A stretch of 37,779 bases of DNA from Geminocystis sp. NIES-3709 (GCF_001548115.1 NZ_AP014828.1:1-37779), one strand, 5' to 3'; positions 16,855-24,692 are shown, numbered from the stretch's first letter. Numbers and translations: made by a program. The notes: a model not told the origin generated them from the letters alone.

Positions 16855-17594
16855 GATTTCTCAAATACTAAATAATGTTGTTGGGGTAAAAATTCGGCGG
16901 TTGTTACCCATTTTAAGCCTACTGCTTCCATTTCTTTCTTTACCTGTTTCTCACTCATTTTATGCACCCCTTTAATCATAATCAAGGGATTTTCTTTTCT
17001 ATACTCCACTAACACTACTTTTCCTTGTGTTTTTAAGGCTTTTACTATCCCTTCCATCATTTCTCTAGGATAAGCAAATTCATGGTAGGTATCCACCATC
17101 AGGGCAAAGTTAATGGATTCTGGAGGTAAATTAGGGGAAGTTTCGCTACCTAACACGGGCAAAACGGGCAAATCAGGGGATTCTTTTGCCAGAAAATCAA
17201 TAATATCAATCATTTCAGGTTGCACATCCACCGCATAAACTAACCCTTGAGGTACTTTTTGGGCAATGCGAAAACTGAAATATCCTGAACCTGCTCCAAT
17301 ATCTGCTATTCGATCGTTAGCCTGAAGATTTAATGCTTCAATGACTTTACTGGGTTGTTCTTCCGCTTCCCTACTCGGACGCTCTAACCAGAGAAATTCC
17401 TGATGCCCCATTACTTTGGCTATTTCCCTACCAAGATAATATTTGCCGATACCATCTCTATTATGTAATGCTCGATATTCATAGTATTGATTATCGGTTG
17501 CTTGTACGGGTTCGTAAATAAGAGAAGAAACGATTGATAGTAAGGTAAATATGAGGATAAAGATAACAGAGAGAATGATTTTTAAGTGTTTCAT
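16851..17594 (-). CDS. Membrane-anchored or secreted class I SAM methyltransferase
   Basis: 247 residues. A hydrophobic N-terminus (IILSVIFILIFTLLSIVSSL, residues 6-25) acts as signal anchor or signal peptide. The Rossmann motif I is RIADIGAGSGYFSFRIA (95-111), with VYAVDVQPEMI as the acidic motif after the second strand. This type with an N-terminal signal is common in cyanobacteria and usually annotated as a periplasmic methyltransferase of unknown substrate. It is second in the operon, three bases after the HNH gene. A periplasmic enzyme next to DNA-acting proteins is odd. Confidence 0.83.
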   Translation of the reverse strand: MKHLKIILSVIFILIFTLLSIVSSLIYEPVQATDNQYYEYRALHNRDGIGKYYLGREIAKVMGHQEFLWLERPSREAEEQPSKVIEALNLQANDRIADIGAGSGYFSFRIAQKVPQGLVYAVDVQPEMIDIIDFLAKESPDLPVLPVLGSETSPNLPPESINFALMVDTYHEFAYPREMMEGIVKALKTQGKVVLVEYRKENPLIMIKGVHKMSEKQVKKEMEAVGLKWVTTAEFLPQQHYLVFEKS

Positions 17595-17597
17595 GGA

Positions 17598-17855
17598 TTA
17601 GAGATTCAAGGATAATTGATCAAGGGAAATATTACCTTTACCGCCCCGATGATATTCCAAATGACAGCTATTACATAAGGCTACCAGATTTTCTGGTCTA
17701 TTATCTTCTGGTATTTTGTTCCAGTGGTGTACCTGCAAACAATTACCTCTGGTTGATTTTTCCTTAAAGTCAGCGCCGCATTTACTACACTTCCAATCGG
17801 CTTTTTCCTTTACTGCTGTAGCTATATCTCTCCAATCTTTGCTATATCGGCTCAT
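17598..17855 (-). CDS. Small HNH endonuclease-like protein
   Basis: 85 residues from ATG 17855 (a TTG at 17870 would add five). Zinc-binding CxxC at 23-26, HH at 43-44 in QVHHWNKIPE, Asn56 in RPENLVALC and a second CxxC at 61-64 form a complete HNH fold in minimal form. Such proteins are nicking or cutting nucleases; target unknown. First gene of the operon HNH - methyltransferase - acidic protein - HU - AlkA, whose gaps are 3, -4, 1 and 2 bases. No restriction-methylation pairing is implied, because the neighbouring methyltransferase has a signal peptide and no DNA-methylase motif. Confidence 0.82.
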   Translation of the reverse strand: MSRYSKDWRDIATAVKEKADWKCSKCGADFKEKSTRGNCLQVHHWNKIPEDNRPENLVALCNSCHLEYHRGGKGNISLDQLSLNL

Positions 17856-17910
17856 CTTATCATTCCCCAACTCTTTCTGTATTTTAGGGCTTTTTTTAGA
17901 GTCTATCTCG

Positions 17911-18152
17911 TCGATCGATCTTTGATGATGATATAAGACAATCGGTCTTAAAATCTTATATAATCCGTAATACGGGGTTAAAAACTGTCAACGGAAAAAT
18001 GAAAAAATTTAGTGAAAGTTTTGAGGGTAACAAAAAAGAGGAAAACTCAGAAGAATAAATAATTTAACTGCGATAATGATGGCTACGAAAACCACTCTAA
18101 ATCATATAATAATCAAGTTAATTCTGTAGCGACTCAAGACGGTGATAAATAC
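17911..18152 (+). pseudogene. Remnant of the rep 3' end
   Basis: From about 17911 the sequence follows rep from near 8660: GATGATGATATAAGACAATC, the segment AATACGGGGTTAAAAACTGT, then the repeat unit with the TCATATAATAATCAAG core, ending GGTGATAAATAC at 18152. Small deletions and a TAA inside the repeat break the frame. It covers more of rep than the copy at 12.2 kb, so it is an independent or older duplicate of the gene's end. Confidence 0.78.
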
Positions 18153-18165
18153 TCAAGTTAAGTTA

Positions 18166-18392
18166 ATCATCTAGTAGAATTTGCATACTGAAAAATTAGT
18201 CGAGGTTGAGAAATCGATCAACTTAAATTGATTTTCGTTTTTTAGTACTTACCCATTTGTCCCAAAAATCAAAGTTAGTGGAGTTCAGATTGGTTTGTAA
18301 CCTCACTGATTGCTACGCTACCCTTGAACAAAATACTGTTATTCTTGCCTAAGTCTTATTTTCTAATCACAAACTAAAAACAGCAGATTTGA
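18166..18392. other. Short gene-free stretch
   Basis: Between the rep relic and the MNKYY repeat. A small hairpin (ATCAA/TTGAT, near 18216-18231) followed by T-rich sequence might terminate plus-strand transcripts. Nothing else was recognised. Confidence 0.3.
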
Positions 18393-19082
18393 GTAGTAAG
18401 ATAGAGACATTAGACAGTGTATATTTTAAATTAGACAGATGAACAAGTATTATATTAATGATTTACAAGAAAGATATAATCTCAAAACTAGACAATCAGT
18501 GTACGATGCCGAAGGCACAGCGTAGCTGACCGATTAAAAGCCATAGGAACACAAGTAGAGAAAGAAGGGAATAAAAGTTATGTAACCGAGACTGTATTGG
18601 ATAAATTAGACCAACTGCAAGAACATTTAAACTTAGGAGGAAGCATCATTTCCTTTACTCCTACTGTTAAAACTACTGTCCATTCCAAAATAGACAATGA
18701 AGATTTTGAGTCACCATCACCAATAGACAGTGTAAATTCTGCACTAGACAAAGCTAATTCTTCCCTAGACAATGTAAATTTGACTATAGACAAGGCTAAT
18801 TCTTCCTTAGACAGTAATATCCAATATGTACAGCTAGACTTATTTGAAAGTCTGATGGAGAGAGTAGAAGAAGTATTGGAAAGAATGATACCGATTAACC
18901 CGATCAGTCATTGGGAGAAATTAGATATAGCAGTGGAAAGAGGATATATACTCAGTAGTCAAGAAGTAAAAAACCTAGTGGGTACTAAACCATCTGGTAC
19001 AACATGGACAAGGGGGGCATTCATTTTTACCCGAACAGGGAAGATAGGTAATCAAGCAGGATGGAAGATTAGTCGGCTTTGA
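18393..19082 (+). pseudogene. MNKYY repeat gene, copy 3, same 23-bp insertion
   Basis: Near-identical to copy 2 over its whole length. ATG 18439 opens the gene, the 23-bp element at 18508-18530 brings a stop, and its removal restores a 206-residue frame ending at 19082. Relative to copy 2 it has an extra pair of LDN/IDK units (ANSSLDNVNLTIDK), so the central repeat expands and contracts. An internal TTG at 18597 could express a 161-residue product. Function unknown. The same insertion in both copies shows that it predates the duplication. Confidence 0.72.
18508..18530 (+). mobile_element. Second copy of the 23-bp dispersed repeat
   Basis: Identical in sequence and site to 13825-13847. Confidence 0.6.
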
Positions 19083-19255
19083 GGAAGACATTGATCGATC
19101 GAGCTTGACTTAATATGATTAACTAGCTTTTCTAAAACTGTTATCTTCAATGGGTGCACAGTAACGCCTAATGTGGGATAAACTAATTACTGTTATCGAA
19201 ACGTTAACCCGTCTTTGCCAAGTAAATTCACTAACCCACTCTCCGTAAGGTAACT

Positions 19256-19480
19256 ATGTCATCGTCATCAATCTGGAAGTACAAGCCTTGGTGGTGTCAA
19301 CCTTGGTCAATTCTGCTAACAGGAATCGGAATTATTGTAGGAAGTTGGCTGTTGTTTCAACTAATCTGGCTAACAGCTTTGTTTTTCACCTTGATCTGTC
19401 TTTGGTGGTTTCTTTTTCTGCTCCTCATTCCCTATTTGTTCACAAGACAACAAACTATTAACATCCCTAAAACCGAATAA
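19256..19480 (+). CDS. Small two-helix membrane protein (DUF6737-like)
   Basis: 74 residues, Trp-rich. The stretch YKPWWCQPWSILLTGIGI followed by two hydrophobic helices (about 18-35 and 38-60) matches the cyanobacterial DUF6737 proteins as I remember them. Function unknown. AAGG lies seven bases before the ATG. It stands alone between the MNKYY copy and the hairpin that opens the next segment. Confidence 0.7.
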   Translation: MSSSSIWKYKPWWCQPWSILLTGIGIIVGSWLLFQLIWLTALFFTLICLWWFLFLLLIPYLFTRQQTINIPKTE

Positions 19481-19551
19481 TCAAGATGCCTCGTCCTGTA
19501 TCTGTTTACATTTATTTATCTATCCATTTATTTATCCCTCTTTATGTTTAT

Positions 19552-19594
19552 GCGTTAAACTAAGCCAGTTTGTTACTAAACCGACTTAGTTTGA
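19552..19594. repeat. Hairpin repeat, left copy
   Basis: GCGTTAAACTAAGCC opens an inverted repeat closed by CGACTTAGTTTGAC, with TTAC near the centre. It is a diverged direct copy of the hairpin at 24759-24806, with a few differences over 43 bases. The two copies bracket the recombinase-containing segment and are candidate recombination sites. Confidence 0.65.
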
Positions 19595-19610
19595 CATCGG
19601 CTTAGATTGG

Positions 19611-19784
19611 TGCGCAGGAAATGCCCGATTTGCCAACAAAAGTGGCTTATTTGTCGCCGCTCATGTTAGACTAGCGTCCCTCACAACATGAACGGGCTGG
19701 TGGTTTCACCCTCTTTGAAATCTCCCGTTTTAACCCTTCTTTACCGATGGGTGAGCAAGGTTAAATCCTGTTACCCCATTTAGG
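19611..19784. other. GC-richer structured non-coding region
   Basis: No reading frame is supported, yet this stretch is clearly richer in G+C than its surroundings and full of complementary segments: CATGTT/AACATG, GCCCG/CGGGC, GGTG-GTTT-CACC and TTTAACC/GGTTAAA. It could be a structured RNA, an arm region for a recombinase or an old transfer origin. It does not fold as a tRNA by eye. Confidence 0.4.
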
Positions 19785-20087
19785 TTACTTGTGCATACCA
19801 TTCATGAATTTAATACCCGCATTCATTTTGGCTAGAGGAGTTTGCTTCGTGTAGGTGTTATTAGCAGTCTTTAGATCATGGTGCATCATATAAGCGATCG
19901 CTAACTTTTCTTCCTCTGACGCTCCGATATCACGGGTATAGGTAATAAAAATGGTTCTAAGTTTGTGAGGATATAAGGGGTATTTTGTCTTAGTATTGAA
20001 AATACCTGAAAAAAAATGACCGAGTTTAACCAAGTTTTTTGAAGTTGCACTTCGTTGCACCAACCTTCTATTTACGCCAATTACCAC
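19785..20087 (-). pseudogene. C-terminal relic of a large tyrosine recombinase
   Basis: 100 codons. YPHKLRTIFITYTRDI carries the H-x-x-R motif, AYMMHHDLKTANNTYTKQ the second His and the nucleophilic Tyr. This matches the C-terminus of the 605-residue recombinase downstream (NPHQLRHIFATYI, AHRMRHGINTFNTIYNHQ) in spacing. The first ~30 residues do not look like the family and the rest of the gene is missing, so it is a remnant of a second, related gene. Confidence 0.7.
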
Positions 20088-20164
20088 TTCTGTTAAAAAT
20101 TTATTTGTCCAAAGTCCAGTAACTAATTAGTGATATAAATATATTGGCGAATGTAAAACAACCT

Positions 20165-20575
20165 ATGAAAATTTTTAGTTACTTATTTATCGTATTCATT
20201 GCTGTACTATTTATTTTCCTATCTCCTAATAATGCTTTAGCTGGAAACATAACAACTATTACCGTTGATGTGGAAAAAACAAAAGCAGGAGAACAAAACT
20301 GGGATGTAAAAGGAGGTGCTCCTGATATTGCCTTATGTATATCTCATTCCTTAGTTGGTACTTTATGTTTACCTGAAGGGGATGATATAGATTTATTGAG
20401 GTTAGCTGAATGTAAAGATTCCTATCATTGTCGTTTTAGCGTTGAAACTCCAGATCGTAATTTCAAACTTTCAGTTATCGATGTTGATTTTCTACTCAAT
20501 GATTTAATTGGTACAGGACATTGTGGAAGAAGACAAACTTGTACTGTGGGACAAGCTATAGTGAAAGTAGATTAG
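20165..20575 (+). CDS. Secreted Cys-containing protein of unknown function
   Basis: 136 residues from ATG 20165. A signal peptide is clear: MKIF, a hydrophobic run (YLFIVFIAVLFIFL) and a cleavage site after NALA. The mature part begins GNITTITVDVEKTKAGEQNWD and has WDVKGGAPDIALCI, a W-D-x-GG-APD pattern found in small bacterial periplasmic C2-like proteins. Several Cys residues could form disulphides. A TTG at 20144 would extend the N-terminus but spoil the signal peptide. Convergent with the large recombinase gene; no evident partner. Confidence 0.7.
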   Translation: MKIFSYLFIVFIAVLFIFLSPNNALAGNITTITVDVEKTKAGEQNWDVKGGAPDIALCISHSLVGTLCLPEGDDIDLLRLAECKDSYHCRFSVETPDRNFKLSVIDVDFLLNDLIGTGHCGRRQTCTVGQAIVKVD

Positions 20576-20719
20576 ATTTGCAAATATCGATTGATCGAAC
20601 AGAGTACATGAAGACATCGTGAATAAACAAATGTGGGATGGACAATATAGTGAAAATATGAGACTGAGATTGGGAAACGGCACGATCGAGCAAAACCTGT
20701 TACCTAAAACGTGAAACTT

Positions 20720-20754
20720 ACCTCAATCCGATATTTTTATTATCGAACTGAGGT
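20720..20754. terminator. Hairpin between convergent genes
   Basis: ACCTCA...CGATA / TATCG...TGAGGT forms a two-part stem with an internal bulge. It lies between the secreted-protein gene (plus) and the recombinase gene (minus), where a bidirectional terminator is expected. T-runs are short. Confidence 0.4.
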
Positions 20755-20776
20755 TTGATATTAGAGAAAGGATAAT

Positions 20777-22594
20777 TTAAAGATCAATAGCAGCAAGTAA
20801 GAAAGAATTGATACTCTTGCTTTTACTAGCCTGACTCTGATGGTTGTAAATAGTATTAAATGTATTTATACCATGGCGCATACGGTGAGCCGCCGATGCT
20901 TTGACATTTTCCCCTGCGTCCTCACATTCATTGATATAGGTAGCGAAGATGTGCCGTAACTGGTGTGGGTTTACTTCCACTTCCGCTTTTCTCTTAAAGA
21001 AACTTTTGAACATACCATAAACTGAATTAACTTTGTGTTCGTCTCCTTTTTTCTCCCGTACAAAGAAAGTCTGAGTATCACCTTTGACTAAATATTGTCT
21101 GTATGTACCCCACCAAAGATTGAGATAGTCATAAACACAAGTACCATCCTTAAACTCTTTGTTAAATAAAGCATCTTGGTAATGCTCATTGCCGTTTTTG
21201 TGGTCTTCGGGATTTAAGACAATGAAATACATCCCTTGATTATTTTTATAGTCAAAAGGATCTAACTCTCGGAAATATTCTAGCTCATCCACTGTACCAA
21301 ACTTAAGAGTTTTGCCGAAAGTAAGTTCTCTGAGTGTTCTCTGACGTTCAGGGGGGTAAATAGTAAGCAACATCAACATCAGGAATTTTTGTAAACTCTT
21401 CGCTCTTTGAATATTGTCTTTTGGAGTTTTCTTTAAGTATTGCTTATTGTTATTTGTAACTAATTTTTCATAATATTCATGGTCAAAATCGGCTTTGAGG
21501 GATTTCATAACTTCGATAACCTCCGAATGGGTTAACATAATCGGCTTTACCTTCCTTCCCTCCATCGTTTCAGCACATCGAGTTCTCAATACTCTTAAAG
21601 CACAGATGACTTCAATATCCTCGTAATTACTATATCTACGCTTATTAGTAATCCCTTTATAATAAAACTTGCTCAGGGCAATGAGACTATCAATATATTT
21701 TTGAGCAGTACCAGCCGAAGTGATACCATAGTCGTCAAAAAAGTTTTCTAGCCATTCAAGACATTTATCAGTTTGATCGATCGCTTCATCTCGTTTTTCC
21801 CCTTCTTTGATATATCTTTCCTCTGGGGTTTGGCATTTTCTGACTCTGGTATCAACTATCGGGATAATAGAATTGAGGCTTATATCTTCAATGGTTAAAT
21901 TCTGGTTCTGTAAGTATTCCCATCCTAGTAAGCGATAGTATAATTGTTGAATACTACCAATAGTTATATCCCGTCTTGTTTTTTCCAGAAACGCAAGGGT
22001 ATCATTAAATTCGGTTTCTAGTCTTTCCAATTCACTATTAATAATAAATTGTATTTCCTTTTCACTTCGTTCAGGGTATTTTTTCTTTAAACGATCTTGG
22101 AGGCTAATTTTATCAATATGAATCGTTTTCTTGCCAGTGGAAGGTTTTTTACGTTGCTTAACCTGTTCTTGAACATAGCCTTTTTTGATAACTGGTTGAA
22201 GGGGAGAATATGCCTGTAATAAAACTTGAGGTTCAATAGCAGGAGTATTTAGTTGTTCTTTAATGTAATTTAATACTTTACAAAAATAGCTTTTCCTTTT
22301 ACTATCAACCTTACCCTTAACTAAAATTGAACCTTTCTCAAAACATTGCACAGCGTCATCAAAATCAAAATTTTCGTCAATGATGATTTTGTCTAAAATG
22401 TTTTCCATCCTTGCCATAACCTTCTTCGTCGCACGATTTTGTGCCGTTTTTTTTCCTTCTATACCTCTGGGATATTCGCAGAGAGAAACAGACTTAATAT
22501 TAGCCCCTTGCTTGGGATTATCAGTACAGCATTTTTGTAACCAAGAAAGCATACTATTTGCCGTAGGGTTCGTATTAATAAATTTGATGGTCAT
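20777..22594 (-). CDS. Large tyrosine recombinase
   Basis: 605 residues. The last ~200 form a tyrosine-recombinase domain: Arg417 or 419 in YPPERQRTLREL, Lys467 in EDHKNGN, H544-x-x-R547 in NPHQLRHIFATY, His570/574 in AHRMRHG and nucleophile Tyr583 in NTIYNHQ. The ~400-residue N-terminal part is basic and helical with no known domain I can name. The YPPxRxxTxREL pattern separates it from Xer/phage integrases and resembles the large, poorly studied recombinases of plasmids and eukaryotic-like elements. The start has AGAGGT eight bases upstream. Inverted repeat 22768-22816 lies ~175 bp upstream of its start and hairpin copies flank the segment, both candidate substrates. Confidence 0.8.
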   Translation of the reverse strand: MTIKFINTNPTANSMLSWLQKCCTDNPKQGANIKSVSLCEYPRGIEGKKTAQNRATKKVMARMENILDKIIIDENFDFDDAVQCFEKGSILVKGKVDSKRKSYFCKVLNYIKEQLNTPAIEPQVLLQAYSPLQPVIKKGYVQEQVKQRKKPSTGKKTIHIDKISLQDRLKKKYPERSEKEIQFIINSELERLETEFNDTLAFLEKTRRDITIGSIQQLYYRLLGWEYLQNQNLTIEDISLNSIIPIVDTRVRKCQTPEERYIKEGEKRDEAIDQTDKCLEWLENFFDDYGITSAGTAQKYIDSLIALSKFYYKGITNKRRYSNYEDIEVICALRVLRTRCAETMEGRKVKPIMLTHSEVIEVMKSLKADFDHEYYEKLVTNNNKQYLKKTPKDNIQRAKSLQKFLMLMLLTIYPPERQRTLRELTFGKTLKFGTVDELEYFRELDPFDYKNNQGMYFIVLNPEDHKNGNEHYQDALFNKEFKDGTCVYDYLNLWWGTYRQYLVKGDTQTFFVREKKGDEHKVNSVYGMFKSFFKRKAEVEVNPHQLRHIFATYINECEDAGENVKASAAHRMRHGINTFNTIYNHQSQASKSKSINSFLLAAIDL

Positions 22595-22932
22595 TATTTT
22601 TACCTCTAGTTAATGTTCGTAAACTGGGTATTCCTTTAAATATAAGGGACACCTTCTTTTCTTGTCTCTATTATATACGATTAATTACTTTATATAAAAT
22701 AGAACTTCATCTAGGTTCTTGCTTATATTTTCAAGAAAACTTAAAAATAGTAAAATCCTATAACTATTTAATAGCAATACTTTTACGGCTTTTTATCAGT
22801 CAAGTATTGCTATTAAGTCGTATAAAAGCTCAAAATTGACTCGTAGGAGTTCGTAAAGTAGAGCTAATGTACGTTAGTTGAGGTTTACTATTGATGATGG
22901 ACATAGAAAGTTCGTATAAAATAATTTAATTT
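22595..22932. other. Recombinase upstream region with inverted and direct repeats
   Basis: No gene. A perfect 15-bp inverted repeat is listed separately. GTTCGTA-type sequences recur at about 22615, 22850 and 22910 (GTTCGTAAAC, GTTCGTAAAG, GTTCGTATAA), suggesting repeated protein-binding sites in front of the recombinase gene. Confidence 0.4.
22768..22816. repeat. Perfect 15-bp inverted repeat upstream of the recombinase
   Basis: TTAATAGCAATACTT at 22768-22782 and its exact complement at 22802-22816, separated by 19 bases. It could be a recombinase core site or an operator; it has no T-run typical of a terminator. Confidence 0.55.
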
Positions 22933-23187
22933 CTACGAGTCTGTTTTGCCCTCGTTTTTGATCAGATGAGAAAGTCCATACCTGTCCATCAAAATCAAAT
23001 CGATGAGGGTTGATGCACTAATATTCAGTTGTTTGGCTTCCTCTAATAGTTTTTGATAATTAGAAGGCAAAATCGTCCAGTTGCACCGTTTGGTTTTACC
23101 TTCAATAAAATTAAGCATGGGTTGCCCTTTCTTACATTTAATGGCTCGTCGTTGCAATATTTCTGCCTGTTGCTCAATGCTTTTCAT
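22933..23187 (-). CDS. Small probable DNA-binding protein
   Basis: 84 residues, basic in the first half, then WTILPSNYQKLLEEAKQLNISASTLIDLILMDRYG. That is a strand-helix-helix pattern consistent with a CopG/Arc-type ribbon-helix-helix. Divergent from the 451-residue RHH protein, with only 149 bp between them, so the pair may cross-regulate. No clear Shine-Dalgarno sequence precedes the ATG. Family assignment by pattern only. Confidence 0.6.
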   Translation of the reverse strand: MKSIEQQAEILQRRAIKCKKGQPMLNFIEGKTKRCNWTILPSNYQKLLEEAKQLNISASTLIDLILMDRYGLSHLIKNEGKTDS

Positions 23188-23336
23188 GGCTATTTTTATA
23201 AACTTTTTTCACCTCTAATTTTCCCATATTGCCTTGTTCGCCAAAAAATCATGACCTTGAAAAAGACTAGACATTATGTATAGAATTTTGTTAGCGCTTT
23301 AGTTTAAAATAATCTCTATACTATAGATAGACATTT

Positions 23337-24692
23337 ATGATGAAGAAGGATAAATTAATTACCATCAGAGTTAACGAACAGATTAGAGATAAATTTAATC
23401 AATGGTGTAATGAACAAGGATTATCAGTTAGTGAATTTCTTTCTAATATCATTGAAGACTGTGCTAATGGTAGCTATGAAATGTCTAGCAATAATAAGGA
23501 TAAGAGTAATAAAATTGCTAGACAAAAACTGATAGCTTTAGAGGCAAAAATAGAGCAATTATCTAGCCAAGTTGCTAGTTTTACATCTATGACACAAGAG
23601 GGGGTAGTAACAGAGAGAATAGGGGTGTTAGAAGAGCAAATTAACACTATCCTCAACAATGCTCAAGGTACATCAATTCCTATAGACAATCAACTAGATA
23701 CAAAGGACTTAGATGCTTTAATACAAAGTAAAATTGATTCTATTTTCGACTTTAATAGTCTATTAGAAAAGATAGACAATAAGCTAGATAAAGATGAATT
23801 GGAAGTCTTAATACGAAGCCAAATTAATTCAGTTTTTGATGTAGATAGTCTATCTAAAAAACTAGACAATAAGCTAGATAAAAATGAATTGGAAGTCTTA
23901 ATACGAAGCCAAATTAATTCAGTTTTTGATGTAGATAGTCTATCTCAAAAGCTAGACGATAAACTAGACAAAGATGAATTGGAAGCCTTAATACGAAGCC
24001 AAATTAATTCAGTTTTTGATTTAGATAGTCTATTTGAAAAGATAGACAATAAGCTAGATAAAAATGAATTAGAAGCATTAATACAAAATCAAGTTGATTC
24101 TATTTTTAGTGAAAGTAATTTATTAAAACAGATATATGATAAGCTAGACGATCGACTAGACAACCAGAAAGTTGAAACTTTAGTGGAAAGTTTAATTAAT
24201 TCTACTTTTAACCAAGATAGTCTATTTAAAATGATAGACACAAAAATAGACAATAAATGGGCGGACTTACATAATCAGATTATGAAGTTATCTACAGCTA
24301 CAGAAAATAATAATCTAGCTATACCGATAGATAAAAATATAGACAAAGATACTGTAAAATCACCCCTAGACTTGGCGCTAGAGGAACCCTTAGAAAATAA
24401 GTATATAAAATCTAATGAGGTGGAAGCTCAAGTTGTTTTGAAGGAAGATAACGATCGTAGTATTAAGAGTGAAGAGCAAAAGGTTGAATTGAAACCTCTA
24501 ACACCTGAGTTTTTAGCTTTACCAACGGGTAAGTTAACTGCCACTCAAATATTAAAAACTCTAAAGATTAAGGATACAGGTTATCTCTCAACAGTAGCGT
24601 TGAGGGGACTACAACCAAATTTTGAAGGTTTTTGGGATTATTTAGAATACGATACCAGTAAGAAGAGAACAGTTTGGATGAAACGAAAATAA
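23337..24692 (+). CDS. RHH-coiled-coil repeat protein, possible segregation or plasmid-binding factor
   Basis: 451 residues. Residues ~6-45 (KLITIRVNEQIRDKFNQWC, LSVSEFLSNIIEDC) look like a ribbon-helix-helix. A coiled coil follows (~58-100), then about six copies of a 30-residue repeat (~120-320; unit DKDELEVLIRSQINSVFD, then DSL..KLDNKL). The C-terminal ~70 residues (TGKLTATQILKTLKI, then FWDYLEYD) may be another DNA-binding domain. The build - DNA-binding head, long repetitive stalk, C-terminal domain - would suit a plasmid centromere or bridging protein, since no ParA/ParB was found. This is inference. The MNKYY genes have a similar build and share its TAGACA motifs. Confidence 0.7.
   Translation: MMKKDKLITIRVNEQIRDKFNQWCNEQGLSVSEFLSNIIEDCANGSYEMSSNNKDKSNKIARQKLIALEAKIEQLSSQVASFTSMTQEGVVTERIGVLEEQINTILNNAQGTSIPIDNQLDTKDLDALIQSKIDSIFDFNSLLEKIDNKLDKDELEVLIRSQINSVFDVDSLSKKLDNKLDKNELEVLIRSQINSVFDVDSLSQKLDDKLDKDELEALIRSQINSVFDLDSLFEKIDNKLDKNELEALIQNQVDSIFSESNLLKQIYDKLDDRLDNQKVETLVESLINSTFNQDSLFKMIDTKIDNKWADLHNQIMKLSTATENNNLAIPIDKNIDKDTVKSPLDLALEEPLENKYIKSNEVEAQVVLKEDNDRSIKSEEQKVELKPLTPEFLALPTGKLTATQILKTLKIKDTGYLSTVALRGLQPNFEGFWDYLEYDTSKKRTVWMKRK
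23771..24130 (+). repeat. 90-bp in-frame tandem repeats
   Basis: About four well-conserved units of 90 bp (30 codons), each with GATAGACAATAAGCTAGA or a close variant followed by TTAATACGAAGCCAAATTAA; flanking units are more diverged. Recent duplication is shown by two nearly identical central units. Confidence 0.75.

Noticed and set aside
16851-17855. Restriction-modification system made of the HNH protein and the methyltransferase
   Set aside because: The methyltransferase has an N-terminal signal/anchor and no DNA-methylase catalytic motif, so the pairing does not fit.
19611-19784. tRNA or tmRNA gene
   Set aside because: No cloverleaf, T-loop or CCA-like end could be found by eye.
23771-24130. 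CRISPR array
   Set aside because: The 90-bp repeats are in frame, without unique spacers, and encode a repeat protein; no cas genes present.
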